Notes: generated by a model not told the origin, from the sequence alone. A stretch of 64,000 bases of DNA from Psychrobacter arenosus (GCF_904848165.1 NZ_LR884459.1:2418001-2482000), one strand, 5' to 3'. Counted from the stretch's first letter, positions 18,339 to 28,330 are shown. Made by a program: numbers and translations.

Positions 18339-18425
18339 GTCGTTTTGCTAAGCCCTTAATTCTATTCTTAGCTACACTCCTAAGTGTCCTCTTACTTCGT
18401 TTACCTCTGCAAATCGAGTCACCCT

Positions 18426-19214
18426 ATGAGCCAGTCTGCTGCCCCGCAAGCCCCCGTATTTGATAATGTCTTTACCACACCGCTAGATCGTGCCGCCCGT
18501 TTTTCATTCGATGAGCAAGTCGTTGCCTGTTTCCCGGATATGATCCGTCGCAGCGTGCCGGGCTACGGTCAAGTGCTGGCAATGCTGCCGATATTTGCCC
18601 AGCGCCATTGTCAATTTGGGCAAAGAAACGCAGCAGGTAAAAGGGTTAGCCGTATTTACGATTTAGGCTGTTCATTGGGGGGTGCCAGTATGGCACTGGT
18701 CAGTGAAGCGGGCGGCTTTGGGCCAGATGACTTGCAAATTAAAGCGATAGATATCTCACCAGCGATGACGGACAAAGCCAAGACCTTGCTGACCGACAAC
18801 TATCCTGAGCATGATATTGAAGTGATTACTGCAGATATTCGTGAGGTTGAACTTGAGCCTTGCGATATGGTGGTGCTGAATTTGACCCTACAATTTTTAC
18901 CGCCTGCAGATCGCCTTGCTGTGCTGCAGAATATTTATAGCTCGCTAAATGATGGGGGTATTTTAGTATTGACTGAAAAGACCCATGCCGGTGATGAGCA
19001 GGACGATGCTTGGTTGGTCGAGCGCTACTACGACTTTAAGCGCAGTAATGGCTATAGTGAGCTGGAGATCAGCGGCAAGCGTAATGCGCTAGAAAATGTA
19101 TTGATGACTGACACCTTGCCACAGCATCACGAGCGCTTAAATGCCGTGGGCTTCACCCGTACGCTAACTTGGTTTCAGTTTCTTAACTTTGCGTCTATTG
19201 TGGCTTTTAAATAA
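18426..19214 (+). CDS. cmoA: Carboxy-S-adenosyl-L-methionine synthase
   Basis: A 262-residue enzyme that makes carboxy-SAM from SAM and prephenate for wobble uridine modification of tRNA. Diagnostic segments are the [20 protein letters not shown] opening, [14 protein letters not shown], the SAM-binding [14 protein letters not shown] and [13 protein letters not shown] use ATG 18426 ([10 protein letters not shown]) in place of the GTG at 18384, since the family N-terminus sits close to it. cmoB starts 45 bases after the stop and completes the pathway, so the two form an operon. Confidence 0.95.
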   Translation: MSQSAAPQAPVFDNVFTTPLDRAARFSFDEQVVACFPDMIRRSVPGYGQVLAMLPIFAQRHCQFGQRNAAGKRVSRIYDLGCSLGGASMALVSEAGGFGPDDLQIKAIDISPAMTDKAKTLLTDNYPEHDIEVITADIREVELEPCDMVVLNLTLQFLPPADRLAVLQNIYSSLNDGGILVLTEKTHAGDEQDDAWLVERYYDFKRSNGYSELEISGKRNALENVLMTDTLPQHHERLNAVGFTRTLTWFQFLNFASIVAFK

Positions 19215-19259
19215 CTCGCTTAAGTCTCCCATTTTCTCTAATTTGCAGCCCTATTTCTT

Positions 19260-20294
19260 ATGAGCAATGACACCATATTTAATGCCGAACGTGCCCTATA
19301 TTTAGCCTTACTCGAGCGCTTACCACAGCGTCCCTTAATCAACGATTGGTTAGCAGCTTTGCCGGGCTGGCTAGCCGACGTAAAAGATAAAAAACGCTAT
19401 GCCCATGCGCCGACCTATTTGTCTGCGGTAGAGCGTTTGCCAGAAATCGCAGCCGATAGCGTCGACCTAAATGCCAATACTTTAACGGTTTATGCCGACT
19501 TAACTGAATCGCAAAATAAGCAAATCACCGCGCTTATGCGTCAGCTGATGCCGTGGCGTAAGGGCCCTTTTCAAATTGGCTCAGGTGAGCAAGCTGTCTT
19601 TATCGATACCGAATGGCACAGCGATTGGAAGTGGCAGCGTATTGCCCCACACTTGGGAACTTTAGAAGGACGTCATGTGTTAGACGTCGGCGGTGGTTCG
19701 GGCTATCACGGCTGGCGTATGGCAGGAGCGGGTGCCGAACAAGTGATTATCGTGGACCCTTCGTGCTTGTTTTACCATCAGTTTATGGCGATTCGGCATT
19801 TCGTTGGCGCAGCAGATGCTCACCGTACGCATTATATTCCGGTGGGTCTAGAGGCGCTGCCGTATAGCAATGAGTTGAACAGTCAGTTATTTGACACCGT
19901 ATTCTGTATGGGCGTGCTGTATCACCGACCGTCGCCGTTTGAGCATTTACAGCAACTCAAATCGCAGCTGATTAAAGGTGGGCAATTGGTGCTCGAGACC
20001 TTAGTGGTGGAGGGCGATGCCAATACGGTCCTAGTGCCACACAATCGTTATGCGCAGATGAATAATGTGTATTTTTTACCCTCAGTCGCGGCATTGACTG
20101 GCTGGCTAGAAAAGGTGGGCTTTACGGACGTATGCTGCGTCGATATCGATATCACTAGCACTGAGGAACAGCGCGCTACCGAGTGGATGACGTATCAATC
20201 GCTCACAGACTTTTTAGATCCTAACGATACGAGTAAGACGGTGGAAGGCTATCCGGCACCCATGCGCGCTACTTTAATAGCTACTAAAGGCTAG
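19260..20294 (+). CDS. cmoB: tRNA U34 carboxymethyltransferase
   Basis: A 344-residue enzyme that transfers the carboxymethyl group of carboxy-SAM to 5-hydroxyuridine-34, giving cmo5U in tRNAs that read four-codon boxes. Visible motifs are MPWRKGPFQIG (about residues 96-106), DTEWHSDWKWQRI, the SAM-binding DVGGGSGYHGWRM, VDPSCLFYHQF and FDTVFCMGVLYHRPSP. Length and order match the family (about 323 in E. coli) with a short N-terminal extra. It sits directly behind cmoA and ends at a long hairpin terminator. Confidence 0.95.
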   Translation: MSNDTIFNAERALYLALLERLPQRPLINDWLAALPGWLADVKDKKRYAHAPTYLSAVERLPEIAADSVDLNANTLTVYADLTESQNKQITALMRQLMPWRKGPFQIGSGEQAVFIDTEWHSDWKWQRIAPHLGTLEGRHVLDVGGGSGYHGWRMAGAGAEQVIIVDPSCLFYHQFMAIRHFVGAADAHRTHYIPVGLEALPYSNELNSQLFDTVFCMGVLYHRPSPFEHLQQLKSQLIKGGQLVLETLVVEGDANTVLVPHNRYAQMNNVYFLPSVAALTGWLEKVGFTDVCCVDIDITSTEEQRATEWMTYQSLTDFLDPNDTSKTVEGYPAPMRATLIATKG

Positions 20295-20725
20295 TTTTTT
20301 AACGCATAGCTTTTCCAATTCAAAAGACTAGGCGCCTGCTGCGATAAACTATAGGTTTATTTAAGCAAGGCGCCTTTTCTGTTTCTGATTCTGTTTCTGA
20401 GCTTAACGAACTACCATTCAGTTTAGGGTATAAGGCTACCTATTAGACAGTATGGTTGGTTGTGAAGCCCTTGATATTAAATACATAGCATTAACTAAAT
20501 AGCGTTAACTAATAAGATGTTGCTAAGTTATCAGGCAGTGCTATAGTAAATTTATACTAAGGAAGTAATAGCCATAAATTTATTCACTATAGGGCTAGTA
20601 AATAATAATGAACTTACCAAATGGGCTTATAAAAATTTCCCCTTAAGTAAGGCGTCACCTAATAACAAGTTCCTATCTATAATAAAATCCTATAAGAAAT
20701 TTCTATAAAAACAAGGACTGTCCTC
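20295..20725. other. Intergenic region after cmoB
   Basis: About 430 bases. The left end holds the cmoB terminator (20330-20378); the remainder is AT-rich and presumably carries the DUF1176 promoter. No further feature was recognised. Confidence 0.4.
20330..20378 (+). terminator. Terminator of cmoAB
   Basis: AGGCGCC and GGCGCCTTTTCT form the outer stem, with an inner ATAAAC/GGTTTAT hairpin between them, giving a two-tier hairpin followed by a T-rich tail. Confidence 0.75.
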
Positions 20726-22015
20726 ATGCCATCTATCAATCGAAACCCTAGTCTCTCATTGCGTGATCCGTCTATTGCTAATAGAGGGTCGGCACTGACC
20801 GAGGTGTCCGCACGCCTATTAACTACCGTACCTGCCGCAATGATTATGGCTTTAGTAGCGCAGCCTAGCTATGCGAGTGAAGCCTACGGTGAGCCTTTCA
20901 CAGGGTCGGGCTTTCAAAAAGATGACTGGCAGCTGGTCTGTGACAATACGCTGACTTGTCGAGCCGCTGGTTATGGCAGCGAAGAGGTAAGTTATCAAGA
21001 GGGTGATACGCATAATGCTAGCTTACTAGTCACCCTAGCGGCGGGCAGCAAAACGCCAGAGGTACAGCTGCAATTGAGCCAATGGGGCGATGACGAGCAG
21101 GAGGCGCTAGTTGACAAACAACTGGCGAAGTCCGGTCATCGGGTAGAGCTATGGCTAAATGACAAGTCCTATGGTCAACTCAAGCTATCTAAAGATCGGC
21201 TCGGCAAGCTCACTGCGGTGCAAACCCAAGCCTTAATTGGTCAGGCGCAAAAAGATACCCGTATACGCTTTCAGTCTGGGAACCACAGTTGGCTGGTATC
21301 GGATAAAGGTATGGCGGCGATATTGTTAAAATTAGATGAGGCGCAAGGCCGCGTCGGCACGCCTATGGCTTTAGTGGCTAAAAAATCTGCCAATAGACAA
21401 ACGCCTAAGGCGGCTAAACCGGTACCCAAGATTTATGCGGTGAGCCCTTATGCAAAGACTTCTTATCCGACCTATGAGTTGGCAGAGACCGGTCAAAGCC
21501 AACCTCCTAAAAATCAAAAGTACCCCCCGAACAGCACCGCCCAACAAAGAAAATATTGGCAAGCCAATCTTAATAAGTGGATTGGGTCAACGCTAAGCGA
21601 AGAAGAACAGGACAGCTGTTATTTGCTCAATTCTGATGAGGACTATGCGCAGAACTATGCCGGTTGGAGTTTAACCCCACTGGATGCTAAGCACACAATG
21701 GTCACCCATCAGTGTTGGTCGGGCGCTTATAACTTTGGTGCGGGGGTCTGGGTCATCAACCATGACCGCCCTGAAAAGCCACAATTGATTACTACCGATT
21801 CATCAGATTATGGAGATGGAGAAATCTATGCCTCCCATAAAGGCCGCGGACTAGGGGACTGTTGGGGCACGCAACATTGGGTCTGGACCGGCAAGACTTT
21901 CACTAAGACCAGCGAGTTGACCACGGGGATGTGCCGCGGTATTCAGCCAGGCGGTGCATGGGATTTACCCACCTATGTCAGCGAAGTTATTGCGCCAAAA
22001 GCTAAGACTAAATAG
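20726..22015 (+). CDS. DUF1176 secreted protein, copy 1
   Basis: A 429-residue protein with a long N-terminal signal region (hydrophobic core about 33-45, ending YASEA) and a DUF1176 body. Shared with copy 2 are WQLVCDNTLTCRAAGYG near residue 72, KGMAAILLKLDEAQGRVGTP, and the C-terminal RGLGDCWGTQHWVW and GGAWDLPTYVSEVI. Paired cysteines suggest periplasmic disulfides. The DUF1176 family has no established function. A 72-base gap separates it from copy 2, which has the same domain order, so the pair is a tandem duplication and probably an operon. The linker around residues 220-275 is Pro/Lys/Gln-rich and variable. Confidence 0.85.
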   Translation: MPSINRNPSLSLRDPSIANRGSALTEVSARLLTTVPAAMIMALVAQPSYASEAYGEPFTGSGFQKDDWQLVCDNTLTCRAAGYGSEEVSYQEGDTHNASLLVTLAAGSKTPEVQLQLSQWGDDEQEALVDKQLAKSGHRVELWLNDKSYGQLKLSKDRLGKLTAVQTQALIGQAQKDTRIRFQSGNHSWLVSDKGMAAILLKLDEAQGRVGTPMALVAKKSANRQTPKAAKPVPKIYAVSPYAKTSYPTYELAETGQSQPPKNQKYPPNSTAQQRKYWQANLNKWIGSTLSEEEQDSCYLLNSDEDYAQNYAGWSLTPLDAKHTMVTHQCWSGAYNFGAGVWVINHDRPEKPQLITTDSSDYGDGEIYASHKGRGLGDCWGTQHWVWTGKTFTKTSELTTGMCRGIQPGGAWDLPTYVSEVIAPKAKTK

Positions 22016-22086
22016 GGTGGTTTATTGGCGGGTGCTAAGTACTAAGACAACTTATCGCTATTAGCCCCAATGACTGTGAGACGACT

Positions 22087-23244
22087 ATGATGAATTATTC
22101 GCTAAAGCCCCAGTTCTTTGCTATTGCCCACAACCCTATTCGGGCCAGAAAAATTAAGCAAGCTGCGGCCATAATAGGACTATCCGGTTTAGGACTGCTG
22201 ACCGCGATAACCGCACAAGCAGAAAATGATTATCGCCAAGATGCTTTTCAAGGCGAAGGTTTCGTGAAGGAGGATTGGCAAGTCGTCTGTGATAATACCT
22301 TAACGTGCCGAGCCGCGGGCTATGGGATGGATCGACCGGCCACCATCTTACTCACGGCGATTCCCAAAAACCCCGTGACCAGTGCTCAAGTGCAGCTAGA
22401 AAATATCAATAGGGACGCCGCGATAGATGCCGCCCTGGGTAAAGCTAACTATCAAGTCGAGCTGCGATTAAATAATAAATCCTACGGCAAGATTAAGCTC
22501 GATGCGGCGACGCTAATCGGCACATTAAATGACTCACAAACCCAGCAATTACTTGCGCACGCGCGGCAGAGTACCGAAATTACCTTAAACGCTGGGTCGC
22601 AACAGTGGGAGGTTAGAGATGGCGGTATGGCTGCTGTATTGCTCAAGCTTGATGAGATACAGGGCCGCGTGGGCACGCCATTAGCCTTAATTAGTAAAAA
22701 TGCCTCCCAGAAATTAACGCCTAAGGCCGCCAAACCGAAACCTATTATCCGAGCAGCGCCCGTATATAGTGAGACAGAAGCGGAAAATATAGACGTAGGC
22801 AAGCTACAATATTGGCGAAAAAATATTTCGCAATGGGTACAGCGTGATGCTGCTGATTTTTCCGAGTGTGAAAATTTTGATTCTGCTGAGGCGGAGGAGT
22901 TTGGGCGCGGGTGGCAGTTTGATGCCATTGATGCCAATCATACTTTAGCCAGCTATCCGTGTTGGCTAGCCGCCTATAACTACAGTAATGACTACTGGGT
23001 AATTAATCATGCCCAGCCTAGCCAACCTACTCTAGTGGCTTCTGCAACCGATTATAGCGAAGGGGTCATTAGCAATCAGCAAAAAGGTCGCGGGGTAGGC
23101 GATTGCTGGAGCAGTGAAAGCTGGGTGTGGAATGGCAAAACATTCGCTAAATCGTCAGAGATGACCACAGGGCTATGCCGTGCTATCACTGGTGGCGGGG
23201 CTTGGGAGTTGCCTACCTATGTCAGTGAAGTGATTAAGAAGTAA
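22087..23244 (+). CDS. DUF1176 secreted protein, copy 2
   Basis: A 385-residue paralogue of the preceding gene. The signal peptide (hydrophobic core about 27-40, ending TAQAEND) precedes the same conserved segments: WQVVCDNTLTCRAAGYG, GGMAAVLLKLDEIQGRVGTP, RGVGDCWSSESWVW and GGAWELPTYVSEVIKK. It is shorter mainly in the middle linker. A start at the second Met (22090) is equally possible. Function unknown; likely periplasmic or outer-membrane associated. Confidence 0.85.
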   Translation: MMNYSLKPQFFAIAHNPIRARKIKQAAAIIGLSGLGLLTAITAQAENDYRQDAFQGEGFVKEDWQVVCDNTLTCRAAGYGMDRPATILLTAIPKNPVTSAQVQLENINRDAAIDAALGKANYQVELRLNNKSYGKIKLDAATLIGTLNDSQTQQLLAHARQSTEITLNAGSQQWEVRDGGMAAVLLKLDEIQGRVGTPLALISKNASQKLTPKAAKPKPIIRAAPVYSETEAENIDVGKLQYWRKNISQWVQRDAADFSECENFDSAEAEEFGRGWQFDAIDANHTLASYPCWLAAYNYSNDYWVINHAQPSQPTLVASATDYSEGVISNQQKGRGVGDCWSSESWVWNGKTFAKSSEMTTGLCRAITGGGAWELPTYVSEVIKK

Positions 23245-23482
23245 TCTAGATTATTGTGCCGCTTAGCTAGAAACATACGCTAAAACTATCAAGCTGCTTA
23301 CTAGAATAAGCATCTACGAAAATAAACAACCAGATACCCTATAACGGGCTACATCAACCAATATAGCTAGGTCATAGGGTAAAAATACGTTTTACTATAA
23401 ACCTTTAAGCCAAACTATCCTTAAAGGTTGGTCCTCATCACTAGACTGTTAGTAACAGGGGTTCAATACATAGTAATAGAGG

Positions 23483-23701
23483 TTAAATAAACCATTTCTT
23501 AAAGGCGATTTCGATTAAAACCTTTAGGATAAAGCCAATAAAGCCTGCACCCAATGCTAAAAACATCCAAAAAGTGCCCGCCCGTCCAGCACCTGATTGC
23601 TTAGAGAGATCCCAAATAATAAAGAATAAGAAGGCAATAAATATTGGCAATAAGACATACATTCCCCAACTGGTAATGGTCTCTGAAGCGATAGCAAACA
23701 T
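23483..23701 (-). CDS. DUF2788 family small membrane protein
   Basis: A 72-residue protein with two predicted transmembrane helices (about 14-31 and 42-63). The segment FIIWDLSKQSGAGRAGTFW between them is typical of the DUF2788 family found in Pseudomonas and Moraxellaceae. AGGAA lies at good distance before the ATG. Function unknown. Confidence 0.75.
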   Translation of the reverse strand: MFAIASETITSWGMYVLLPIFIAFLFFIIWDLSKQSGAGRAGTFWMFLALGAGFIGFILKVLIEIAFKKWFI

Positions 23702-24039
23702 AGCGTATTCCTGTAATTTTATAAGATTTTTATCAGTTATTTCTTAAACTTAACCGTAGAAGCTCAAGCTATGACGCATTATAGCGCGTGAGCCTATAGG
23801 CGAGAACCGCACAAGACAGTAACACTACAATCAATATACCGTAAGGTAGTGAAAAACTCTGCTTGAACCTCCAGTTTTAACGATTTATAAGTTCTCTACA
23901 TCTTGATTATACCGACCTCTGCCCCCAGTTTATTCACCTTTAATGATGCAAAACACCGCAAAAATTGTTATATTGACAGGTTGTTTTATCGTCGTTAATT
24001 CCGTCTTTTGATTCACTGACCCTTAGAGTTATTACTGTT
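23702..24039. other. Divergent promoter region of DUF2788 gene and argS
   Basis: About 338 bases between divergent genes. TTGACA (23973-23978), a 17-base spacer and TAATTC (23996-24001) form a candidate argS promoter. Nothing else was recognised. Confidence 0.4.
23973..24001 (+). promoter_or_regulatory. Candidate sigma-70 promoter of argS
   Basis: A perfect -35 TTGACA is followed after 17 bases by TAATTC, about 40 bases before the argS ATG. The -10 is only a partial match. Confidence 0.4.
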
Positions 24040-25869
24040 ATGTCTCAAGCTCAAACTGATACTTTATTCGCATTATTTAATGAGGCCGCGCGCACCTTGC
24101 AAACGGACGGCATCTTACCTGCCGACTGGACCAATAGCAGTCAGATTACCCGAACGAAAGATGCCGCTCATGGCGACTTTGCCAGTAATATTGCCTTGAT
24201 GGCGGCCAAAGCTGCCAAAATGAACCCGCGATCAGTAGCCGAAAAGATAGTGGCCGCTTTACCAGAAAATAGCGATATTCGCCAAGTTGATATTGCCGGT
24301 CCAGGATTTATTAACGTCTTTTTAAATGCTGATGCACGCTTTGCGGTCTTAGGTAATATTTTTAGCGCGCAACAAGATTTTGGCCTAAGCGATGAGTTTG
24401 CGGGTAAAAAGATTCAAGTAGAGTTTGTCTCTGCTAATCCAACTTCGAGCCTACATGTGGGTCATGGGCGCGGTGCCGCCTTCGGTATGAGTGTGGCTAA
24501 TTTGCTAGAAGCTGTGGGTTATGAGATTACCCGTGAATACTATGTGAATGATGCCGGTCGCCAGATGGATATTCTGGCCACCAGTACCTATCTGCGCTAT
24601 TTAGAGCTAAATGGTGAAGCGATTGTCTTCCCAGTCAACGGCTATAAAGGCGACTACGTCAGCGATATCGCAGCAACCGTCAAGACTCAGCAGGACGCAG
24701 CTTATGTCCATCCTTTTACAGTAATCGCTCAAGATGTGCCGGCAGATGCGGTTTATGACATTGATGCTAATGGCGAAAAGGTTTTGGTATCAGGCGATAA
24801 AGAAGCCCATATCGATGGTTTAATTCGCAATGCGAAAGCAGCCTTAGGCGATGCTTACGAAATCTTTTTAAATGCAGCCTTGACCAGTATCTTGGCCGAT
24901 ATCAAAGATGACCTGAATGATTTTGGCGTGAGCTTTGAGCAATGGTTTAGCGAAAAGTCTATTGAGTCTGAAATTGAGCCAGTATTACAAATATTGGATG
25001 ATAAAGGCTATTTGTACGAAAAAGACGGCAATATTTGGTTTAAGTCGACCGACTTTGGTGATGAAAAAGACCGCGTCGTCCGCCGTGCCAATGGCCAAAG
25101 CACTTATTTTGCCTCGGATATTGCTTATCATAAGAATAAATTTGACCGCGGTTTCGATAAAGTGATTAACGTTTGGGGCGCTGACCATCATGGCTACGTC
25201 ACACGTGTGAAAGCCGCTTTAACCGCACTGGGTATCGATGCTGCACGTTTGGATGTCATTCTAGTGCAGTTTGTTGCCCTATGGCGTGGTGAAGAAAAAG
25301 TACAGATGTCTTCGCGTTCAGGTCAGTTTGTTACCCTACGTGAATTGCGCGAAGAAGTGGGCAACGATGCCGCCCGTTTTTATTATGTGGCTCGTAAGCC
25401 AGAAGTGCATATTGACTTTGATTTAGAGCTTGCCAAATCGCAAAGCAAAGATAATCTAGTGTATTACATCCAATATGCGCATGCTCGCGTTTGCCGGGTG
25501 CTAGAAAAGCTGGATGCATTAGGCTATAGCGTCGATGACAGCGTAGGCCTTGAGCATCAAGAGCTGCTCAATAATGCGGCTGAAGGCGAGTTGTTAAAAC
25601 TATTGGCTGCTTACCCAGAAACGCTAAAGCGCGCCGCTACAGGTTATGACCCGCACGTCTTGACCAACTATCTTAAAGAATTAGCGGCTGCCTTCCACGG
25701 TTGGTACGATGGCAGCCGTATTATGCCCGTCAGTCTAACTTCGGGAGAGACCCCAAGCGAGGAAGAGCTCATCCTAATGCAAGCGCGCCTGCGCTTATCT
25801 AAAGCGGTGCGTCAAGTCATTGCCAATGGTCTCAACCTATTGGGCCTATCTGCGCCGTCTAGCATGTAG
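24040..25869 (+). CDS. argS: Arginyl-tRNA synthetase
   Basis: A 609-residue class I aminoacyl-tRNA synthetase that charges tRNA-Arg. Visible are the N-terminal tRNA-recognition domain (about 1-110), the HIGH-type motif in SSLHVGHGRGAAFG near residue 140, the NVWGADHHGYVTRVKAAL segment, the KMSK-equivalent VQMSSRSGQFVTL near residue 424, and the C-terminal anticodon-binding domain. Length is a little above the E. coli enzyme. A gene for a SPOR-domain protein follows 253 bases downstream, an association also familiar from related gammaproteobacteria. Confidence 0.97.
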   Translation: MSQAQTDTLFALFNEAARTLQTDGILPADWTNSSQITRTKDAAHGDFASNIALMAAKAAKMNPRSVAEKIVAALPENSDIRQVDIAGPGFINVFLNADARFAVLGNIFSAQQDFGLSDEFAGKKIQVEFVSANPTSSLHVGHGRGAAFGMSVANLLEAVGYEITREYYVNDAGRQMDILATSTYLRYLELNGEAIVFPVNGYKGDYVSDIAATVKTQQDAAYVHPFTVIAQDVPADAVYDIDANGEKVLVSGDKEAHIDGLIRNAKAALGDAYEIFLNAALTSILADIKDDLNDFGVSFEQWFSEKSIESEIEPVLQILDDKGYLYEKDGNIWFKSTDFGDEKDRVVRRANGQSTYFASDIAYHKNKFDRGFDKVINVWGADHHGYVTRVKAALTALGIDAARLDVILVQFVALWRGEEKVQMSSRSGQFVTLRELREEVGNDAARFYYVARKPEVHIDFDLELAKSQSKDNLVYYIQYAHARVCRVLEKLDALGYSVDDSVGLEHQELLNNAAEGELLKLLAAYPETLKRAATGYDPHVLTNYLKELAAAFHGWYDGSRIMPVSLTSGETPSEEELILMQARLRLSKAVRQVIANGLNLLGLSAPSSM

Positions 25870-26122
25870 TGTATAAATCAAAGCGAGAGTGGTCTTAGGA
25901 AGGAGCAATGACTCTAAAGTAAGGCCAACTTCGTGAAATAGTGATGAAAATGCTTACCTCGTACGTTTAAGTTTGCCCTTTAGCTTTATACTTGAAGTTA
26001 CAGTCAGTTTATATAGATGACCTTTATATAAACGGACTTTATAATTATGGACTGACTCTATCACTCAATTATAGAGCAGCACCGTCAGCGCTATCGCTCT
26101 GATCCGTCATAAGAGGACCGTC

Positions 26123-26902
26123 ATGTTAGCCAAAAAACCCAAAGGTGCCACCGAAAAGCGCCGCAAGACCAGTAGCGTTTCTGGCTTTTTATGGATGCTA
26201 CTTGGGGCCATATTGACTCTAATGATTGGGGTATTTTTATACCTATCGCCCATCTTTAACTTTAGCCCAGCTGGTGAAGGGGACGCTACTACAGGCGAGC
26301 GAGAAGTCCGCCCAAAAGTGGAAACGGATAAAGACAATGGCGATTATGAATTCTATGATGTCTTGCCCAATCAAGAGATGGCCACTATTCCTGATGAGTC
26401 TATCTCCATAGAAGAGGGTGGCAGCTCGGTGCCCAGTACCTTTGAGCCGGATGTGGTCGTCACTCAACCTATTGCGCAGCCGCGTCCTGACAGTGGCACT
26501 GCAGCGTCTGAAGGGCAGAGTACGCCTACTGATGACGGTACAGAGATTGCCATTATTGAAGAAGATGAGACTTACGATGGTGGCCCCGCAGCTGCTCCAG
26601 CACCTAGCAATAATAATGAGGGCGCAGGTACGGCCAAGGTCGAAGAAACAGCAGCGGCCGCTGCCAAGACTTATATCCTACAAATCAATAGCTTTGGCAG
26701 TGCTGATGAAGCCGATCGTCGCCGAGCGCAAGTGCTAATGGCGGGGGTAGACGCTGCCGTAGTAAAAAAAAACTTGGCTAATGGGCAGCCCCTTTATCAG
26801 GTCATCTCTCGCCCTATGAATAACCGTCAGCAGGTCGTGAGCGCCCAACAGAAACTGCAGAATAATGGCATTGACTCTCTGATTGTTGAGCAGCGCCGTT
26901 AG
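26123..26902 (+). CDS. SPOR-domain inner-membrane protein (FtsN-like)
   Basis: A 259-residue protein with a short basic cytoplasmic N-terminus, one transmembrane helix (about 18-39), a long acidic Pro/Ala/Glu-rich periplasmic linker (about 45-180) and a C-terminal SPOR domain (about 182-259: TYILQINSFGSADEADRRRA onward). SPOR domains bind denuded glycan strands at the division septum, and this architecture is that of FtsN-like proteins encoded downstream of argS in related bacteria. Whether it is the true essential FtsN cannot be judged from sequence. The start follows GAGGACC. A strong terminator follows. Confidence 0.85.
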   Translation: MLAKKPKGATEKRRKTSSVSGFLWMLLGAILTLMIGVFLYLSPIFNFSPAGEGDATTGEREVRPKVETDKDNGDYEFYDVLPNQEMATIPDESISIEEGGSSVPSTFEPDVVVTQPIAQPRPDSGTAASEGQSTPTDDGTEIAIIEEDETYDGGPAAAPAPSNNNEGAGTAKVEETAAAAAKTYILQINSFGSADEADRRRAQVLMAGVDAAVVKKNLANGQPLYQVISRPMNNRQQVVSAQQKLQNNGIDSLIVEQRR

Positions 26903-26971
26903 ACTTTATGGGCAGTTCACAGCAAGATTAAGCTTTGATTAGCAATCGCCACTTAGAAAATATATGATAAG

Positions 26972-27009
26972 CGTCTATTAATAAGCAATTATTAATAGAC
27001 GTTTTTTTT
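26972..27009 (+). terminator. Terminator after the SPOR gene
   Basis: A perfect stem CGTCTATTAATAA...TTATTAATAGACG with a 4-base loop is followed by eight T. Confidence 0.93.
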
Positions 27010-27070
27010 GCTCAATTTTATCCGCTATCAGCTATCCTTTGATCCGTTACCCTACATTTGAGACATTAAG

Positions 27071-28162
27071 ATGACAGGCGAGACTTCTATAGCAACGCCC
27101 AGCCCCTTAGCTGGATTTTTTCAAAAATATTTTATTGATGCTTTTACAGGGATGGCCTTAGGGTTGTTCGTCACCTTAATCGCTGGTTTGATTATCTCGC
27201 AGATAGGTCAGTGGCTCGGCTTACCGGTGTTCATGAGTATCGGCAAGCTCGCTAGTATTCTAATGGGGGCAGGGATTGGCGTCGGTATTGCTTATTATTT
27301 AAAAGCTCCTACGTTGGTGATGCTGAGCTGTCTAGTCGCCGGTATGTTAGGCGCGCATTCTGAAGCCTTGATGGCGGGGACATTATTTATACCGCAAGAG
27401 GGTGCCCCAGCTACCTTTTTAGCGATACCAGGCAATCCGATTGGCGCTTATTTAACTTCAGTATTTGCTTATCGGGCAGGCACCTTAATCGCTGGTCGTA
27501 CCAAGCTGGATATTCTGCTCATTCCTTTGGCCGTTTGTGGCGTTTCTTTAGCGGTCTGCGCGCTCCTAAATCCGCCAGTAGTCGCGGCTGTGAATGCTAT
27601 CGGGCACGGCATTCAGGCGGCGACCGCGTTACAACCCTTATTGATGGGGATTGTTATTGCGGTCGTGGTAGGTTTATTGCTAACTATGCCGACCTCCAGT
27701 GCCGCAATCTGTATTGCGATTGGTTTGGGCGGTCTGGCTGGTGGTGCCGCTGTGGTTGGCTGTGCGGCGCATATGGTCGGTTTCGCCGTCGCCAGTTATA
27801 AAGACAACGGCGTCAGCGGTTTAGTCTCGCAAGGCATCGGCACAAGTATGCTGCAGATTCCTAATGTGTTAAAAAAGCCTATTATTTTACTGCCGGCCGT
27901 GGTGGCTAGTGCCGTGGTGGGACCGATTGCTACTACAGTATTTGCGCTACATTGCACCGCTACGGGCGCAGGTATGGGCACAGCGGGATTAGTGGGGGTC
28001 TTTGGCGTGTTAGAGGCGTCTGCAGATTTAATGCCGCCTGAGCAATTGTGGTTCGCTATTATTCTCTTGATGCTAGTGCTACCGGCGCTAATAGCGGGCG
28101 GAGTAGCCTTTATCATGCGCCGTGCAGGTTGGTTACAGCTAGGCGATATGAAGTTGCCATAG
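27071..28162 (+). CDS. PTS_EIIC_2-type membrane protein (orphan)
   Basis: A 363-residue polytopic membrane protein with about nine or ten helices and very Gly/Ala-rich segments, resembling the PTS_EIIC_2 family (PfoR-like, related to IIC components of sugar phosphotransferase systems). The AGAGIGVGIAYYLKAPTL and FALHCTATGAGMGTAGLVG stretches are typical. No IIA, IIB, HPr or EI gene is nearby, and I see no phosphorylatable domain, so it is probably not a working PTS by itself. Transport of an unknown small molecule is the best guess. It stands alone between two terminators. Confidence 0.7.
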   Translation: MTGETSIATPSPLAGFFQKYFIDAFTGMALGLFVTLIAGLIISQIGQWLGLPVFMSIGKLASILMGAGIGVGIAYYLKAPTLVMLSCLVAGMLGAHSEALMAGTLFIPQEGAPATFLAIPGNPIGAYLTSVFAYRAGTLIAGRTKLDILLIPLAVCGVSLAVCALLNPPVVAAVNAIGHGIQAATALQPLLMGIVIAVVVGLLLTMPTSSAAICIAIGLGGLAGGAAVVGCAAHMVGFAVASYKDNGVSGLVSQGIGTSMLQIPNVLKKPIILLPAVVASAVVGPIATTVFALHCTATGAGMGTAGLVGVFGVLEASADLMPPEQLWFAIILLMLVLPALIAGGVAFIMRRAGWLQLGDMKLP

Positions 28163-28224
28163 GAAAGGAGAGCACTAATGTCAATACAAAGGTTAGCTTT
28201 AGTATTTTCCTAGATGTTAAGCCT

Positions 28225-28261
28225 AAAAAAACCTGACTCCGTAATGGCTGTCAGGTTTTTT
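28225..28261. terminator. Bidirectional terminator
   Basis: The hairpin AAAAAACCTGAC...GTCAGGTTTTTTA separates the PTS_EIIC_2 gene (plus) from the converging cytochrome gene (minus). Confidence 0.9.
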
Positions 28262-28330
28262 ATTGTTTGGCTAGCTTTAAGCTGCCTTTATTTAAAGAGA
28301 CAGCTTTATTTATAAACCAATCTTTAGCGC

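Noticed and set aside
22482..22937. 151-codon minus-strand frame across DUF1176 copy 2
   Set aside because: Lies wholly inside a well-supported gene on the other strand and translates to Ser/Cys-rich sequence without motifs.
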